From Thermococcus sp. M39 (GTDB lineage: Archaea; Methanobacteriota_B; Thermococci; Thermococcales; Thermococcaceae), in contig NZ_SNUG01000001.1 in NCBI RefSeq assembly GCF_012027325.1, forward strand, positions 486,393 to 550,392: DNA of 64,000 nucleotides, given 5' to 3'. This document shows, in pieces, positions 1 through 7,934 of the stretch. Made by a program: the position numbers and the translations under genes. Numbering within the stretch: position 1 is the stretch's first letter; each line of letters begins with the position of its first letter. The notes under the pieces were generated by a model. The model was not told the DNA's origin and ran no database searches. It was given only the letters and a program-made list of their open reading frames with translations.

Positions 1-142
1 CGCTCCTGATTATTATAAAGCTGAGGAAGTCCTCGAGGACATTGCTGAGGAGATTTTGAGGGTAATTAAGAAAGCGGGTGGAGAAGCAACGCTGATTAGG
101 AAGGAGAAAAGGATCAAGAAGATTAAGAGGAGAGGCAAATGA
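1..142 (+). CDS. Translation initiation factor aIF2 alpha subunit, C-terminal end (partial)
   Basis: Only the last 46 codons are inside the window. The readable tail (APDYYKAEEVLEDIAEEI..., ending IKKIKRRGK) is the acidic-helical then lysine/arginine-rich end typical of archaeal initiation factor 2 alpha, the subunit of the heterotrimeric factor that delivers initiator tRNA to the ribosome. The stop codon overlaps the ATG of the next gene (ATGA), and the order aIF2-alpha, Nop10, PAC2 is known across Thermococcales, which supports the call. The 5' end lies outside the window, so no domain other than the tail can be checked. Confidence 0.85.
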   Translation, partial: APDYYKAEEVLEDIAEEILRVIKKAGGEATLIRKEKRIKKIKRRGK

Positions 143-321
143 GATTCCGCATAAGGAAATGTCCTAAATGCGGAAGGTACACCCTAAAGGAGACATGTCC
201 AGTGTGTGGTGAAAAAACCAAAGTAGCTCACCCTCCGAGGTTTTCACCTGAAGACCCATATGGAGAATATAGGAGAAAGCTCAAGAGGGAGCTTTTAGGT
301 ATCGGGAGGCGTTCAGAATGA
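139..321 (+). CDS. nop10: H/ACA ribonucleoprotein core protein Nop10
   Basis: A 60-residue protein, the usual size for archaeal Nop10. It has an N-terminal zinc ribbon with two CxxC pairs (CPKCG near residue 8 and CPVCG near residue 20) and the family signature HPPRFSPEDPYGEYRRKLK. Nop10 binds Cbf5 and the guide RNA in the H/ACA particle that makes pseudouridine in rRNA. The start overlaps the stop of the upstream aIF2-alpha gene, and the end overlaps the ATG of the PAC2 gene by 4 bases, so the three are one operon with coupled translation. Confidence 0.96.
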   Translation: MRFRIRKCPKCGRYTLKETCPVCGEKTKVAHPPRFSPEDPYGEYRRKLKRELLGIGRRSE

Positions 322-1109
322 AAGAAACAATAATTGTTGTGTATGAGAGACCAGATATTTACAACCCCATCTTTATTGAAGGTCTGCCCGGAATAGGGTT
401 GGTTGGAAAATTGGCAGCTGAGCATCTGATTCAAGAGCTTAACGCTAAGAAGTTTGCTGAGCTCTATTCCCCTCATTTCATGCATCAAGTTTTGATTAAG
501 AAGGACTCAACCGTTGATTTGATGAAAAACGAGTTCTACTACTGGAAGAGTCCAGATGATGAGCACAGGGACTTGATCATAATCACTGGAGATACCCAAG
601 TACCCCCAACAGACAGCTACGGCCACTTTGAAGTAGTGGGAAAGATGCTTGACTTCGTTGAGCAGTTTGGAACAAGGGAGATAATAACAATGGGCGGCTA
701 TCAGGTTCCAGAGCTTCAAGGTGAGCCGAGAGTTTTGGCCTCATTTACGGATTTGGAGACAAAAGAGAAGTATAAGAAAATCCTTGGGGATTCTGTGATT
801 TTCAGGGAAGATGAAGGAGGAGCAATTGTCGGAGCGGCTGGACTTCTGCTTGGCATAGGGAAGCTTAGGGGAATGAAAGGAGCATGCTTCCTTGGAGAGA
901 GCTTGGGGTATATAGTAGATGCAAAAGCAGCTAAGTCAGTATTAACGGTGGTAGCAAAGGTTCTCAACCTTGAGATTGACATGACTGCGCTCGATGAGAG
1001 GGCAAAAGAAACTGAAGAGATACTTAAAAAGGTGCAGGAAATGCAGAGGGCAATGTTTGAGCAACAATTACCCCAGCCTCATGAGGAGGAAGATAGAGGG
1101 TATCTATGA
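318..1109 (+). CDS. PAC2 family protein (proteasome assembly chaperone-like)
   Basis: A 263-residue protein of the PAC2/COG2047 family. Visible family marks are FIEGLPGIGLVGKLAAEHLI near residue 18, a TGDTQVPPTDSYGHFE segment and a glycine-rich GGYQ turn. The eukaryotic relatives help assemble 20S proteasomes; the archaeal role has not been settled, so the function is by family only. The last 40 residues form a charged helix rich in Glu and Lys. The start overlaps nop10 by 4 bases. The end runs past an upstream in-frame alternative start of the next gene, whose true start lies about 40 bases downstream. Confidence 0.85.
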   Translation: MKETIIVVYERPDIYNPIFIEGLPGIGLVGKLAAEHLIQELNAKKFAELYSPHFMHQVLIKKDSTVDLMKNEFYYWKSPDDEHRDLIIITGDTQVPPTDSYGHFEVVGKMLDFVEQFGTREIITMGGYQVPELQGEPRVLASFTDLETKEKYKKILGDSVIFREDEGGAIVGAAGLLLGIGKLRGMKGACFLGESLGYIVDAKAAKSVLTVVAKVLNLEIDMTALDERAKETEEILKKVQEMQRAMFEQQLPQPHEEEDRGYL

Positions 1110-1147
1110 ACTTTTTTGCTTTCCATTTCACATTTTCTGGTGATCCC

Positions 1148-2413
1148 ATGCACATAGATGCCGATCTTCACATACACTCTCATTACTCAAAAGCAGTTTC
1201 AAAGCTCATGGTGTTTCCAATCTTAGCTGACTATGCCAAGCTCAAGGGACTTGGGATAGTAGGCACTGGGGACATTTTGAACCCTAAATGGGAAGAGGAG
1301 CTCTTGAAGTATGCAAGAAAAGTGGATGAAGGGACCTATGAGATTAAAGGCGCTAGGTTTCTACTAACGGCTGAAGTTGAAGACAGCAGAAGGGTTCACC
1401 ATGTTCTAATTTTCCCGAGCATTGATTCGGTTAGAGAGATGCGAGAGCATTTGAGGAAGTATTCCCGAGACATAGATGCCGAAGGCAGACCCCACTTGAA
1501 TTTAAACGGAGCGGAAATAGCGGATTTAGCTAATGAGCTTGATGTTTTGATTGGTCCGGCACATGCCTTTACTCCATGGACGGCTTTGTATAAAGAATAC
1601 GACAGCTTAAAAGAATGCTATGGAGATGCTAAAATTTATTTTTTAGAGCTTGGGCTTTCAGCTGACTCTCAAATGGCAGACATGATAAAAGCCCACCACA
1701 AGCTGACTTATCTGTCTAATTCCGATGCCCACTCTCCTCAGCCCCACCGCTTGGGAAGGGAGTTCAACCGTTTTGAGGTTAAAGATGCAACTTTTGAAGA
1801 AATTAGAAGAGCTATCCTCAGGAGGGGTGGGAGAAAGATAGTCCTCAACGCGGGCTTGGATCCAAGATTAGGTAAGTATCACTTAACTGCTTGTTCCAAA
1901 TGTTACACAAAATACAAGCTCGAAGATGCCAAGCGCTTAAATTGGAGATGTGAGCGCTGTGGGGGAGTTATAAAGAAAGGAGTGAAAGATAGAATTTTGG
2001 AGCTTGCTGACACGAAAGAAAGGCCCAAAGATAGACCTCTCTACCTTCATCTCGCTCCTCTGGCAGAGATAATTTCAATGGTAACTGGCAAAGGTGTTGA
2101 AACTAAAAGTGTAAAGGCAATTTGGGAGAGGCTTTTAAGGGAATTTGGCAGCGAGATTAGAGTTTTAGTTGATGTTCCAATTGAAAGCATAGCACAACTC
2201 ATTGGTGAAGACATAGCCAAAGCTATCTGGGCTTTCCGCAATGAAAAACTGACTATCATTCCGGGCGGTGGGGGTAAATACGGTGAGATTAAGCTGCCAG
2301 ATGAAATAAGAAACGCGAAAATCCAAGATTTGGACAGCATTGAGGTTAAACAAGAGGAAGTCTACTACAGACCAAAGCAAGCTTCAATTCTGAGCTTTTT
2401 AAAAAAGAAGTGA
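1148..2413 (+). CDS. endoQ: Endonuclease Q (deaminated-DNA endonuclease, PHP domain)
   Basis: 421 residues, the usual size of Pyrococcus endonuclease Q, which nicks DNA 5' of uracil, hypoxanthine, xanthine and abasic sites. The N-terminal PHP metal-binding motif is clear (DADLHIHSHYSKAVS, residues 3-17), followed by GTGDILNP, a conserved LIGPAHAFTPWT and SNSDAHSPQPHRLGREF. A zinc finger of two CxxC pairs (CSKCY, CERCG) lies near residue 250. The C-terminus has IIPGGGGKYGEI and ends in a QASILSFLKKK-type tail that resembles a PCNA-interacting (PIP) peptide. I chose the ATG at 1148 because GGTGAT precedes it; an upstream in-frame ATG would add 14 unmatched residues. Confidence 0.9.
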   Translation: MHIDADLHIHSHYSKAVSKLMVFPILADYAKLKGLGIVGTGDILNPKWEEELLKYARKVDEGTYEIKGARFLLTAEVEDSRRVHHVLIFPSIDSVREMREHLRKYSRDIDAEGRPHLNLNGAEIADLANELDVLIGPAHAFTPWTALYKEYDSLKECYGDAKIYFLELGLSADSQMADMIKAHHKLTYLSNSDAHSPQPHRLGREFNRFEVKDATFEEIRRAILRRGGRKIVLNAGLDPRLGKYHLTACSKCYTKYKLEDAKRLNWRCERCGGVIKKGVKDRILELADTKERPKDRPLYLHLAPLAEIISMVTGKGVETKSVKAIWERLLREFGSEIRVLVDVPIESIAQLIGEDIAKAIWAFRNEKLTIIPGGGGKYGEIKLPDEIRNAKIQDLDSIEVKQEEVYYRPKQASILSFLKKK

Positions 2414-2424
2414 AAGTTCAAAAG

Positions 2425-3033
2425 TCATGTCAAAAATAGTGGCTTTATGAGAACAGCAACTACCGGCACAGCCACATTGTCATCTATCACTTTTTGATAT
2501 TCTGCAAGCATTAAGATCACTGACCATGCGACTTTCATTAAGACATTTAGCTGTGGTAGGATTAGGAAGGCAATTATAATTGCACTTACAATGTAGCCTA
2601 CACTCCCTATCCAGTGCTTTCTGAGCTTGACGTTAAAGCCATTCTTTCTGAAGTAATAGTATCTCAGAACACCAGTTATTCCATCGCTTACTGCCATCAC
2701 AAGCATTATCGCTGATGCATAATTGACATCCATGAAGAGAGCCATTGCGCTGAACATTATGCAGTAGAACACCTCCCCGTAGTTGTTCTTTATTTGATAC
2801 CATGAAAGCTCTTTATTCATAAGATGGGTGAGCAACTGTCCAACTGCAAAGAGCATAACTACTGCGGCGAGCTCTTTTCCAGTGACTAAGCCTTCCCTAA
2901 AGAACAGGATTGCAGGAACACTGCTGAAGTGAATTATCTTTCTGTTTATCCAAGCATATTCTTCTCCAAGATACTTTGTAAACAGAATTGCAAGGACTGG
3001 GAACATGACACCAATTACTAAATATTTTAGCAT
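2425..3033 (-). CDS. CTP-dependent polyprenol/dolichol kinase-like membrane protein
   Basis: A 202-residue membrane protein with about six hydrophobic helices. It carries marks of the dolichol kinase (SEC59)/phytol kinase family: NRKIIHFSSVPAILFF near residue 30, the SDGITGVLRYYYFRK motif near residue 115 and KHWIGSVGYIVSA soon after. In archaea such proteins are expected to phosphorylate a polyprenol for lipid-linked glycosylation or to salvage isoprenoid alcohols; the substrate cannot be told from sequence. The start has a GGAGGG ribosome site. It converges on endonuclease Q, with 11 bases between the two stops. Confidence 0.65.
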   Translation of the reverse strand: MLKYLVIGVMFPVLAILFTKYLGEEYAWINRKIIHFSSVPAILFFREGLVTGKELAAVVMLFAVGQLLTHLMNKELSWYQIKNNYGEVFYCIMFSAMALFMDVNYASAIMLVMAVSDGITGVLRYYYFRKNGFNVKLRKHWIGSVGYIVSAIIIAFLILPQLNVLMKVAWSVILMLAEYQKVIDDNVAVPVVAVLIKPLFLT

Positions 3034-3196
3034 CTTATTCCCTCCAGCATTTTCTGAATTGTTGAATATTTTTCAAGTGGGCTTTATAAATTTTTCTGCA
3101 GTTGTTAAATATATTTTCGATAATTGTCGGCAATATGCAGAGTATTATCATGGCAATTCTAATAAACCCGTCTGAGCTAATACCCGGCTGATAGCC

Positions 3197-4135
3197 ATGG
3201 AGCAAGAAATCATTGAAATGTTCATGAAACATCTTAGGTTCCAAGGAGATTTGCCGTTAGGAGACGATGCTGGAGCATTAAAGTTTGAGGATGGGTGGTT
3301 AGTTGCCACTAATGACATGCTTGTAAGGGCAACTGATGTGCCAGAGATAATGACGCCAGAACAAGTTGGATTTAAAGCCGTAACAATGAATGTAAGCGAT
3401 TTAGCTGCCATGGGGGCTGAGCCGTTGGGCTTTCTTTTTTCCCTTGGCATTCCAAGGAATTTTGACATGGGATACTTGGAAGGAATTGCAAAAGGAATTG
3501 CGAGAGCATCTGAATTTTATAGAATCCCTATAATAAGCGCTGACACGAATGAAGCCTGTGACTTGATAATTGATGGTATTGCTTTAGGAAAAACCAAGAG
3601 GCTTCTATTGAGAAGCAATGCAAAAATTGGAGATTTGGTCTGCGTTACGGGTGATATTGGAAGAGCTTTGGCTGGGCTTAAAGTGTATTTTGAAAAGCTT
3701 GAGATTGAGGAAAGAATCCAAAAAGTCCTTTACGAGAAGCTCCTCGAGCCAAAGGCCAGAATTAGGGAAGGACAAGTTTTGAGCAAATACGCTAATGCAG
3801 CAATAGACATAAGCGACGGCATGAGCAAAGAGCTACACTTAATTGCAGAGATGAGCAATGTTAGGATTGTGATTGAGTCTGAAAAATTACCAATTAGAAG
3901 AGAAGTCTTTGAAGTTGCTGGGATTTTGGGATTAGATCCAATTGAGATTGCTTTAGCATCTGGAGAGGAGTTTGAACTAATCTTTACTATCCCAGAAGAG
4001 CATTTAAGCAAAATTAACTTTGATTTCACAGTGATTGGGAGGGTTGAAAAGGGAAAGGGGGTTTATTTAAAGAGGGATGGAAAGCTCGAGAGGATGCAGA
4101 TTTTGGGATGGGAGCATCTGTCAAAAAGTACTTAA
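3197..4135 (+). CDS. thiL: Thiamine-monophosphate kinase
   Basis: 312 residues, the family length. ThiL makes thiamine diphosphate from thiamine monophosphate and ATP. Motifs are in order: GDDAGALKF with metal-binding Asp pair (residues 23-31), the VATNDMLVRATD segment, KAVTMNVSDLAAMGAEPLG, SADTNEA, VTGDIGRALAGL and AIDISDGMSKELHLIAE. It is an AIR-synthase-superfamily fold. No strong ribosome site is visible before the ATG. A TATA-like AAATATATTTTC lies about 85 bases upstream. The gene ends just before the left edge of an IS605-type insertion. Confidence 0.95.
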   Translation: MEQEIIEMFMKHLRFQGDLPLGDDAGALKFEDGWLVATNDMLVRATDVPEIMTPEQVGFKAVTMNVSDLAAMGAEPLGFLFSLGIPRNFDMGYLEGIAKGIARASEFYRIPIISADTNEACDLIIDGIALGKTKRLLLRSNAKIGDLVCVTGDIGRALAGLKVYFEKLEIEERIQKVLYEKLLEPKARIREGQVLSKYANAAIDISDGMSKELHLIAEMSNVRIVIESEKLPIRREVFEVAGILGLDPIEIALASGEEFELIFTIPEEHLSKINFDFTVIGRVEKGKGVYLKRDGKLERMQILGWEHLSKST

Positions 4136-4144
4136 CATTTTTCT

Positions 4145-5435
4145 TTTGAAAGCCTCGCCCTTTAGAGCTGGGATGTAGTAATTCTAAAACAAGCCCTTGA
4201 GTATGAAAGCGATACTCTTTTAAAACCTAAAAACTATACTATACATTGAGATGAAAAGGACAGTAACAGTCAAACTTCAAGCGTCAAAACAAGTTGAAAG
4301 AATTCTTTTCGAGTTAGCCGATATTGGAGCAAAAGTCTGGAATGAGGTTAATTATTTGAGGAGACAGCAATTTTTCAATCATGAAAAAGTGGACTTTAAC
4401 AAGACTGAGAAAATCGTTTATGAAAAATACAAGGGTGAGATTGGTTCCGCTACAGTCCAACAAATCTGCAGGAAGAATGCTGAAAGCTGGAAGTCATTCT
4501 TCTTCCTCATAAAGAAGAAAAAACGAGGGGAACTACCAAAGTGGTTAAAACCAAAACCGCCAAACTATCAGAAAGAAGACGGTAAAAGAAAACCACTAAT
4601 AGTTTTGAGAAACGACCAGTACATGATTGTGGGGAACAAACTAATTTTGAAGGGTCTTGGCAAATACAGGAAGTTAGAAGTTCAATTCAAGGGGCGGATC
4701 CACTGGAAGGGCAAACAAGGAAGATTAGAGATTATTTATGATGACGCGAGGAAAAAGTTCTATGCTCACATCACGTTTCACGTTGAGGAGAAATTGTCCA
4801 AAAACGGTTGGGTTAAAATTCCAAGACAACCAAAAGGAAACCTCACGGCAGGAATTGACCTTGGAGTGAATAATCTAATGGCCGTTTATGTCGAAAATGG
4901 TGAAAGTTTTCTCATAAACGGAAGACCACTAAAATCAATAGCCTTTTACTGGCAGAAAAAGATTTCAGAATACCAGTCTAAAATCAACAAATCTGGAGTC
5001 AAAAGAAGTAGAAAATTGAAGAGGATGCATGAAAAGGCAAAACTCCAAGCAAAACACTACATCAACACTGCAGTTAGACAGACCGTTGAAAGATTGTACA
5101 AGTTGGGAGTTTCAAAAATCGTGGTTGGCTATCCAAAAGAAATTGCGAGGAACTCCAATAAAGGGAGAAAGCAGAATTTCATACTCTCCCACGTCTGGCG
5201 TTTCAACACGGTGATTCAAAGGTTAAAAGAAGTCTCAGAAGATCTTGAAAAAGGTCGTGAAAACCATAACCCCGAGCCTGTCGGGTTTATCGGCAGGTAG
5301 GGGTAACGGGGGGAAGACCCTCCCCGAGGGGCTGAAAAGCCCAATTGGGTTTAATGAAGCCCCTCAAACCTCCCTGCCAATGGCGAGGGGTTAACTCGCT
5401 GGAACCCTCGCCCTTCAGGACGGGGAGGAGGTCAG
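4145..5435 (+). mobile_element. IS200/IS605-type element with tnpB only, decayed
   Basis: The span runs from a GCCTCGCCCTTTAGAGC sequence upstream of tnpB to a CCTCGCCCTTCAGGACGGGG hairpin and GAGGTCAG downstream of it. The two ends share the CCTCGCCCTT core, as expected for hairpin ends of IS605-type elements. No tnpA (Y1 transposase) is present, so the copy could move only with help in trans. It lies directly between thiL and the remaining tail of an HTH regulator gene, and its right edge marks where that gene is cut. Exact borders are inferred from the repeats and may be off by several bases. Confidence 0.7.
4251..5394 (+). pseudogene. tnpB: TnpB RNA-guided nuclease, internal deletion removing zinc finger
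   Basis: The first open stretch (349 codons, to 5300) has the TnpB N-terminal helices, the RuvC-I motif AGIDLGVNNLMAVY near residue 205 and the RuvC-II region SKIVVGYPKEIARNSNKG. It then ends abruptly after RLKEVSEDLEKG. From about 5240 another frame reads ILKKVVKTITPSLSGLSAGR and on through GNGGKTLPEGLKSPIGF to a stop at 5394, which is the usual C-terminal tail of Thermococcales TnpB. The zinc-finger CxxC pairs and the third RuvC Asp that should lie between are missing. I infer an internal deletion of several dozen codons that also shifted the frame, so the protein should be dead. Confidence 0.8.
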
Positions 5436-5558
5436 TTTGATAATCCACGTAAGGTGACCCTCAAAGATTTGGCGGAAATGCTTGGACTGAGTGTATCAAC
5501 TGTCAAGGAGCACTTGAGAAAGGCGCAGAAGAAGGTCTTGGAATATATTATTGAATAA
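5436..5558 (+). pseudogene. C-terminal fragment of HTH_10 (bacterio-opsin activator-type) regulator
   Basis: This frame starts at the edge of the IS605-type element and reads FDNPRKVTLKDLAEMLGLS, VSTVKEHLRKAQKKVLEYII, stop. That is the last 40 residues of the HTH_10 family, whose helix-turn-helix sits at the C-terminus. There is no start codon and no trace of the N-terminal part on the other side of the element, so the gene was cut by the insertion with loss of the rest. It lies about 60 bases before the ABC transporter genes, so it may once have regulated them; that is inference from position. Confidence 0.75.
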
Positions 5559-5620
5559 CCGCACATTTGCGGCATCAGTTATAAGTATACCAAGAGTTTA
5601 TTTTTTGCTTGGGTGAAATT

Positions 5621-6472
5621 ATGCCAGTTATTGAGGTTAAAAACCTCAAAAAGTATTACGGTGATGTCAGGGGTGTAGAAAACCTAAGCTTCGAAGTCGA
5701 GGAAGGAGAAATCTACGGATTTTTGGGTCCCAACGGGTCAGGAAAGACTACAACCGTGAAGATTTTAGTGAAGATTATTCGCGATTATGAAGGTACTGTC
5801 AGAGTTTTTGGCAAGGACTTAAGAGAGTGGGGCAAAGACTATTATCAGAAGATAGGTGTTTCCTTTGAGTTTCCTGCAGTATATTCAAAGCTCACTGCAC
5901 TAGAAAACCTTGAATTCTTCGCCTCCTTCTACAAGAAGCATCTTGATCCCATGGACGTCCTCAAGATGGTGGGTCTTGATAAGGAAGCAGATCAACTTGT
6001 CTCAGGCTTTTCAAAAGGTATGAAGAAAAAACTTGATTTGGCTAGGGCTTTTCTCCCTGATCCAGAAATTCTCTTCCTCGATGAGCCTTTGGAAGGGCTT
6101 GATCCAGAGAGTGCAAGAAAGATTAAAGATTTGCTCCTTGAGATGCGCGAGAATGGAAAGACTATCTTCCTCACGACCCACAACATGTATGTAGCGGATG
6201 AGCTCTGTGATAGAGTAGGGTTCATAGTAGAGGGGGCTATACGATTAGTGGACAGTCCGAAGGAGCTCAAGGTCAAGATGGGCAAAAGAGTCGTTAAGGT
6301 CGAGTACGTGGCTAACGGTGACGTTGATATAAAGGAGTTCCCACTCGAAGGACTTGGTCAAAATGAAGAGTTCCTCAATATCCTCAGAAACTATGAAATT
6401 AGGAGAATAAACACGGAGGAGCCAACCTTGGAAGAGGTCTTCTTAAAGGTCACGGGGAGGAGGCTCGTATGA
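5621..6472 (+). CDS. ABC transporter ATP-binding protein
   Basis: A 283-residue ABC ATPase. Walker A is GPNGSGKTT (near residue 39), the signature is VSGFSKGMKKKLDLARAF, Walker B is EILFLDEPLEGLDPES and the H-loop is TTHNM. It powers export with the two permeases that follow with 4-base overlaps. The C-terminal part after residue 220 resembles the regulatory tail of multidrug/antibiotic exporters. I chose ATG 5621 because GGGTGA precedes it; a TTG 12 bases upstream is possible but overlaps that site. A TATA-like GTTATAAGTATACC lies about 45 bases upstream. Confidence 0.93.
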   Translation: MPVIEVKNLKKYYGDVRGVENLSFEVEEGEIYGFLGPNGSGKTTTVKILVKIIRDYEGTVRVFGKDLREWGKDYYQKIGVSFEFPAVYSKLTALENLEFFASFYKKHLDPMDVLKMVGLDKEADQLVSGFSKGMKKKLDLARAFLPDPEILFLDEPLEGLDPESARKIKDLLLEMRENGKTIFLTTHNMYVADELCDRVGFIVEGAIRLVDSPKELKVKMGKRVVKVEYVANGDVDIKEFPLEGLGQNEEFLNILRNYEIRRINTEEPTLEEVFLKVTGRRLV

Positions 6473-7173
6473 CCTTTGTTCAGCTTATGAAAGTGGACCT
6501 CAAGGTCGGCGTGAGAAACTACTCCTACCCCATCTACCTGCTCGCGGCCTTAGCCTACGGATTGATGCTGAAGGCATTTCCCGAGAACTACCACACGTCT
6601 GTGGCACCGCTCCTCATCTTTATAGAGCCCGCACTCCTCGGCTTCATGTTCGTGGGGACGGCTATTTTCGCGGACAAGAAAGACGGGACGATTAGCGCAT
6701 TATCGGTAACGCCGATGGAGTGGCGCTATTACTACCTCTCAAAGACCCTCATAATGGCGCTTCTTGGAGTCGTTGGGGCATTTCTTATAGTGTTCGTTGG
6801 GACAGGGGTAAGCGTCAACATGAGCTACGTCCTCACAGGGACGTTTCTGTGTTCGGTCGTTTATACGCTCCTCGGGATAGCGATTTCAGCGAAGTACCGC
6901 GACCTTGATGACTACTTCGTGTCCATTCTGGCAGTTATGGTGGTCTCGCTCCTCCCCTTCGCTCACTACCACGGCCTCATAAGAGGTTCATGGGCGAAAG
7001 TGCTCTATGCAATACCTAGCTATCCGGCGCTCTACTTCCTCCAAGCGGGCTTCGAGCCGGTGTCGAGGGATACCCTAATGTGGTCTGGTTTTGCCTTGAT
7101 AATCTGGAGCGGCATAGTGTACCATCTTGCTAAACTCAGGTTTTACAGATACGCAGTGGAGGGATTGAGATGA
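6469..7173 (+). CDS. ABC transporter permease (fluoroquinolone-export type)
   Basis: A 234-residue membrane protein with six predicted helices, matching the ABC-2-like permease family that NCBI names fluoroquinolone export permease. It begins MTFVQLMKVDLKVGVRNYSY and has the conserved KKDGTISALSVTPMEWRYYY loop between helices 2 and 3, where ABC-2 permeases meet the ATPase. It overlaps the ATPase gene and the next permease gene by 4 bases on each side. The actual substrate is unknown. Codons are visibly richer in G and C (CTC, GCG, TAC) than those of thiL or amrS nearby. Confidence 0.8.
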   Translation: MTFVQLMKVDLKVGVRNYSYPIYLLAALAYGLMLKAFPENYHTSVAPLLIFIEPALLGFMFVGTAIFADKKDGTISALSVTPMEWRYYYLSKTLIMALLGVVGAFLIVFVGTGVSVNMSYVLTGTFLCSVVYTLLGIAISAKYRDLDDYFVSILAVMVVSLLPFAHYHGLIRGSWAKVLYAIPSYPALYFLQAGFEPVSRDTLMWSGFALIIWSGIVYHLAKLRFYRYAVEGLR

Positions 7174-7874
7174 GCTTTGTGAGAAGGTTTTTTGTCATCT
7201 ACAGGACTGATATAAAGCTCCTCAGGAGAGACCCGATGCTCGTGTACAGCGTTGTCATTACGCTCGTCTTCCTTGGTGTGGTTCGCTACTTCCAGGAAAG
7301 GCTCGGGGAGCTATATCCCATAGTGGCACTCCTCGTGTTGATCTTCATCCCTCTGATCTTCGGCATGATCCCGGGCTTCATGATGGCCAACGAAAAGGAA
7401 GAGAAGACGATACAGGCCCTTCAGGTGATCCCAATATCGAGCGAGGCTTTTTTAACGTACAGGCTCCTCTGGGCATCGGCGATAACTGTAATCCTCACGG
7501 TTTTAGCACCAAAAATTCTCGACATAAATGTTCCGTGGAAAGGTCTTTTAGCGCTCATAGCACTTTTCATCATCGAAGTGCCTATCTATGCACTGTTGAT
7601 AATTGACTTCTCAGAGACAAGGATGCAGGCTTTAACGGTTTCAAAAATCGCCGGCTGGCTGCTAATCCTACCAGCAGCTATAAAGTTCATCGTCGTTGCA
7701 AGACACCTCTCGACGGACTGGAGCAAGTTCACCGCGTTTTTACCGACATACTGGGTCTACAAGATCTTTGAATGGATTGCCTTCAATGATTACAGCGACT
7801 TTCCAATAGCTCTTGGAGTTCACTTGGCGTGGCTCTTTCTGCTGGTTTTATTGTTTAAGAGGAAGATTCTCTGA
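7170..7874 (+). CDS. ABC transporter permease, second subunit
   Basis: A 234-residue membrane protein with about six helices, paralogous in layout to the permease before it: an N-terminal YRTDIKLLRRDPMLVYS amphipathic start, then ANEKEEKTIQALQVIPISSE, the loop equivalent to KKDGTISALSVTP of its partner. The two permeases probably form a heterodimer over the ATPase dimer. The start codon overlaps the previous stop (ATGA). It shares the GC-rich codon choice of its neighbour, which suggests the three-gene cassette moved as a unit from a richer-GC relative. Confidence 0.8.
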   Translation: MSFVRRFFVIYRTDIKLLRRDPMLVYSVVITLVFLGVVRYFQERLGELYPIVALLVLIFIPLIFGMIPGFMMANEKEEKTIQALQVIPISSEAFLTYRLLWASAITVILTVLAPKILDINVPWKGLLALIALFIIEVPIYALLIIDFSETRMQALTVSKIAGWLLILPAAIKFIVVARHLSTDWSKFTAFLPTYWVYKIFEWIAFNDYSDFPIALGVHLAWLFLLVLLFKRKIL

Positions 7875-7934
7875 TCTTTTCTTTTTAACCAAAAGCTTAA
7901 ACTACTATGAGTCCTATTTTTTCATGGTGAGACT

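Noticed and set aside
1106..1147. Upstream start for endonuclease Q
   Set aside because: Adds 14 residues unlike the family; GGTGAT precedes ATG 1148.
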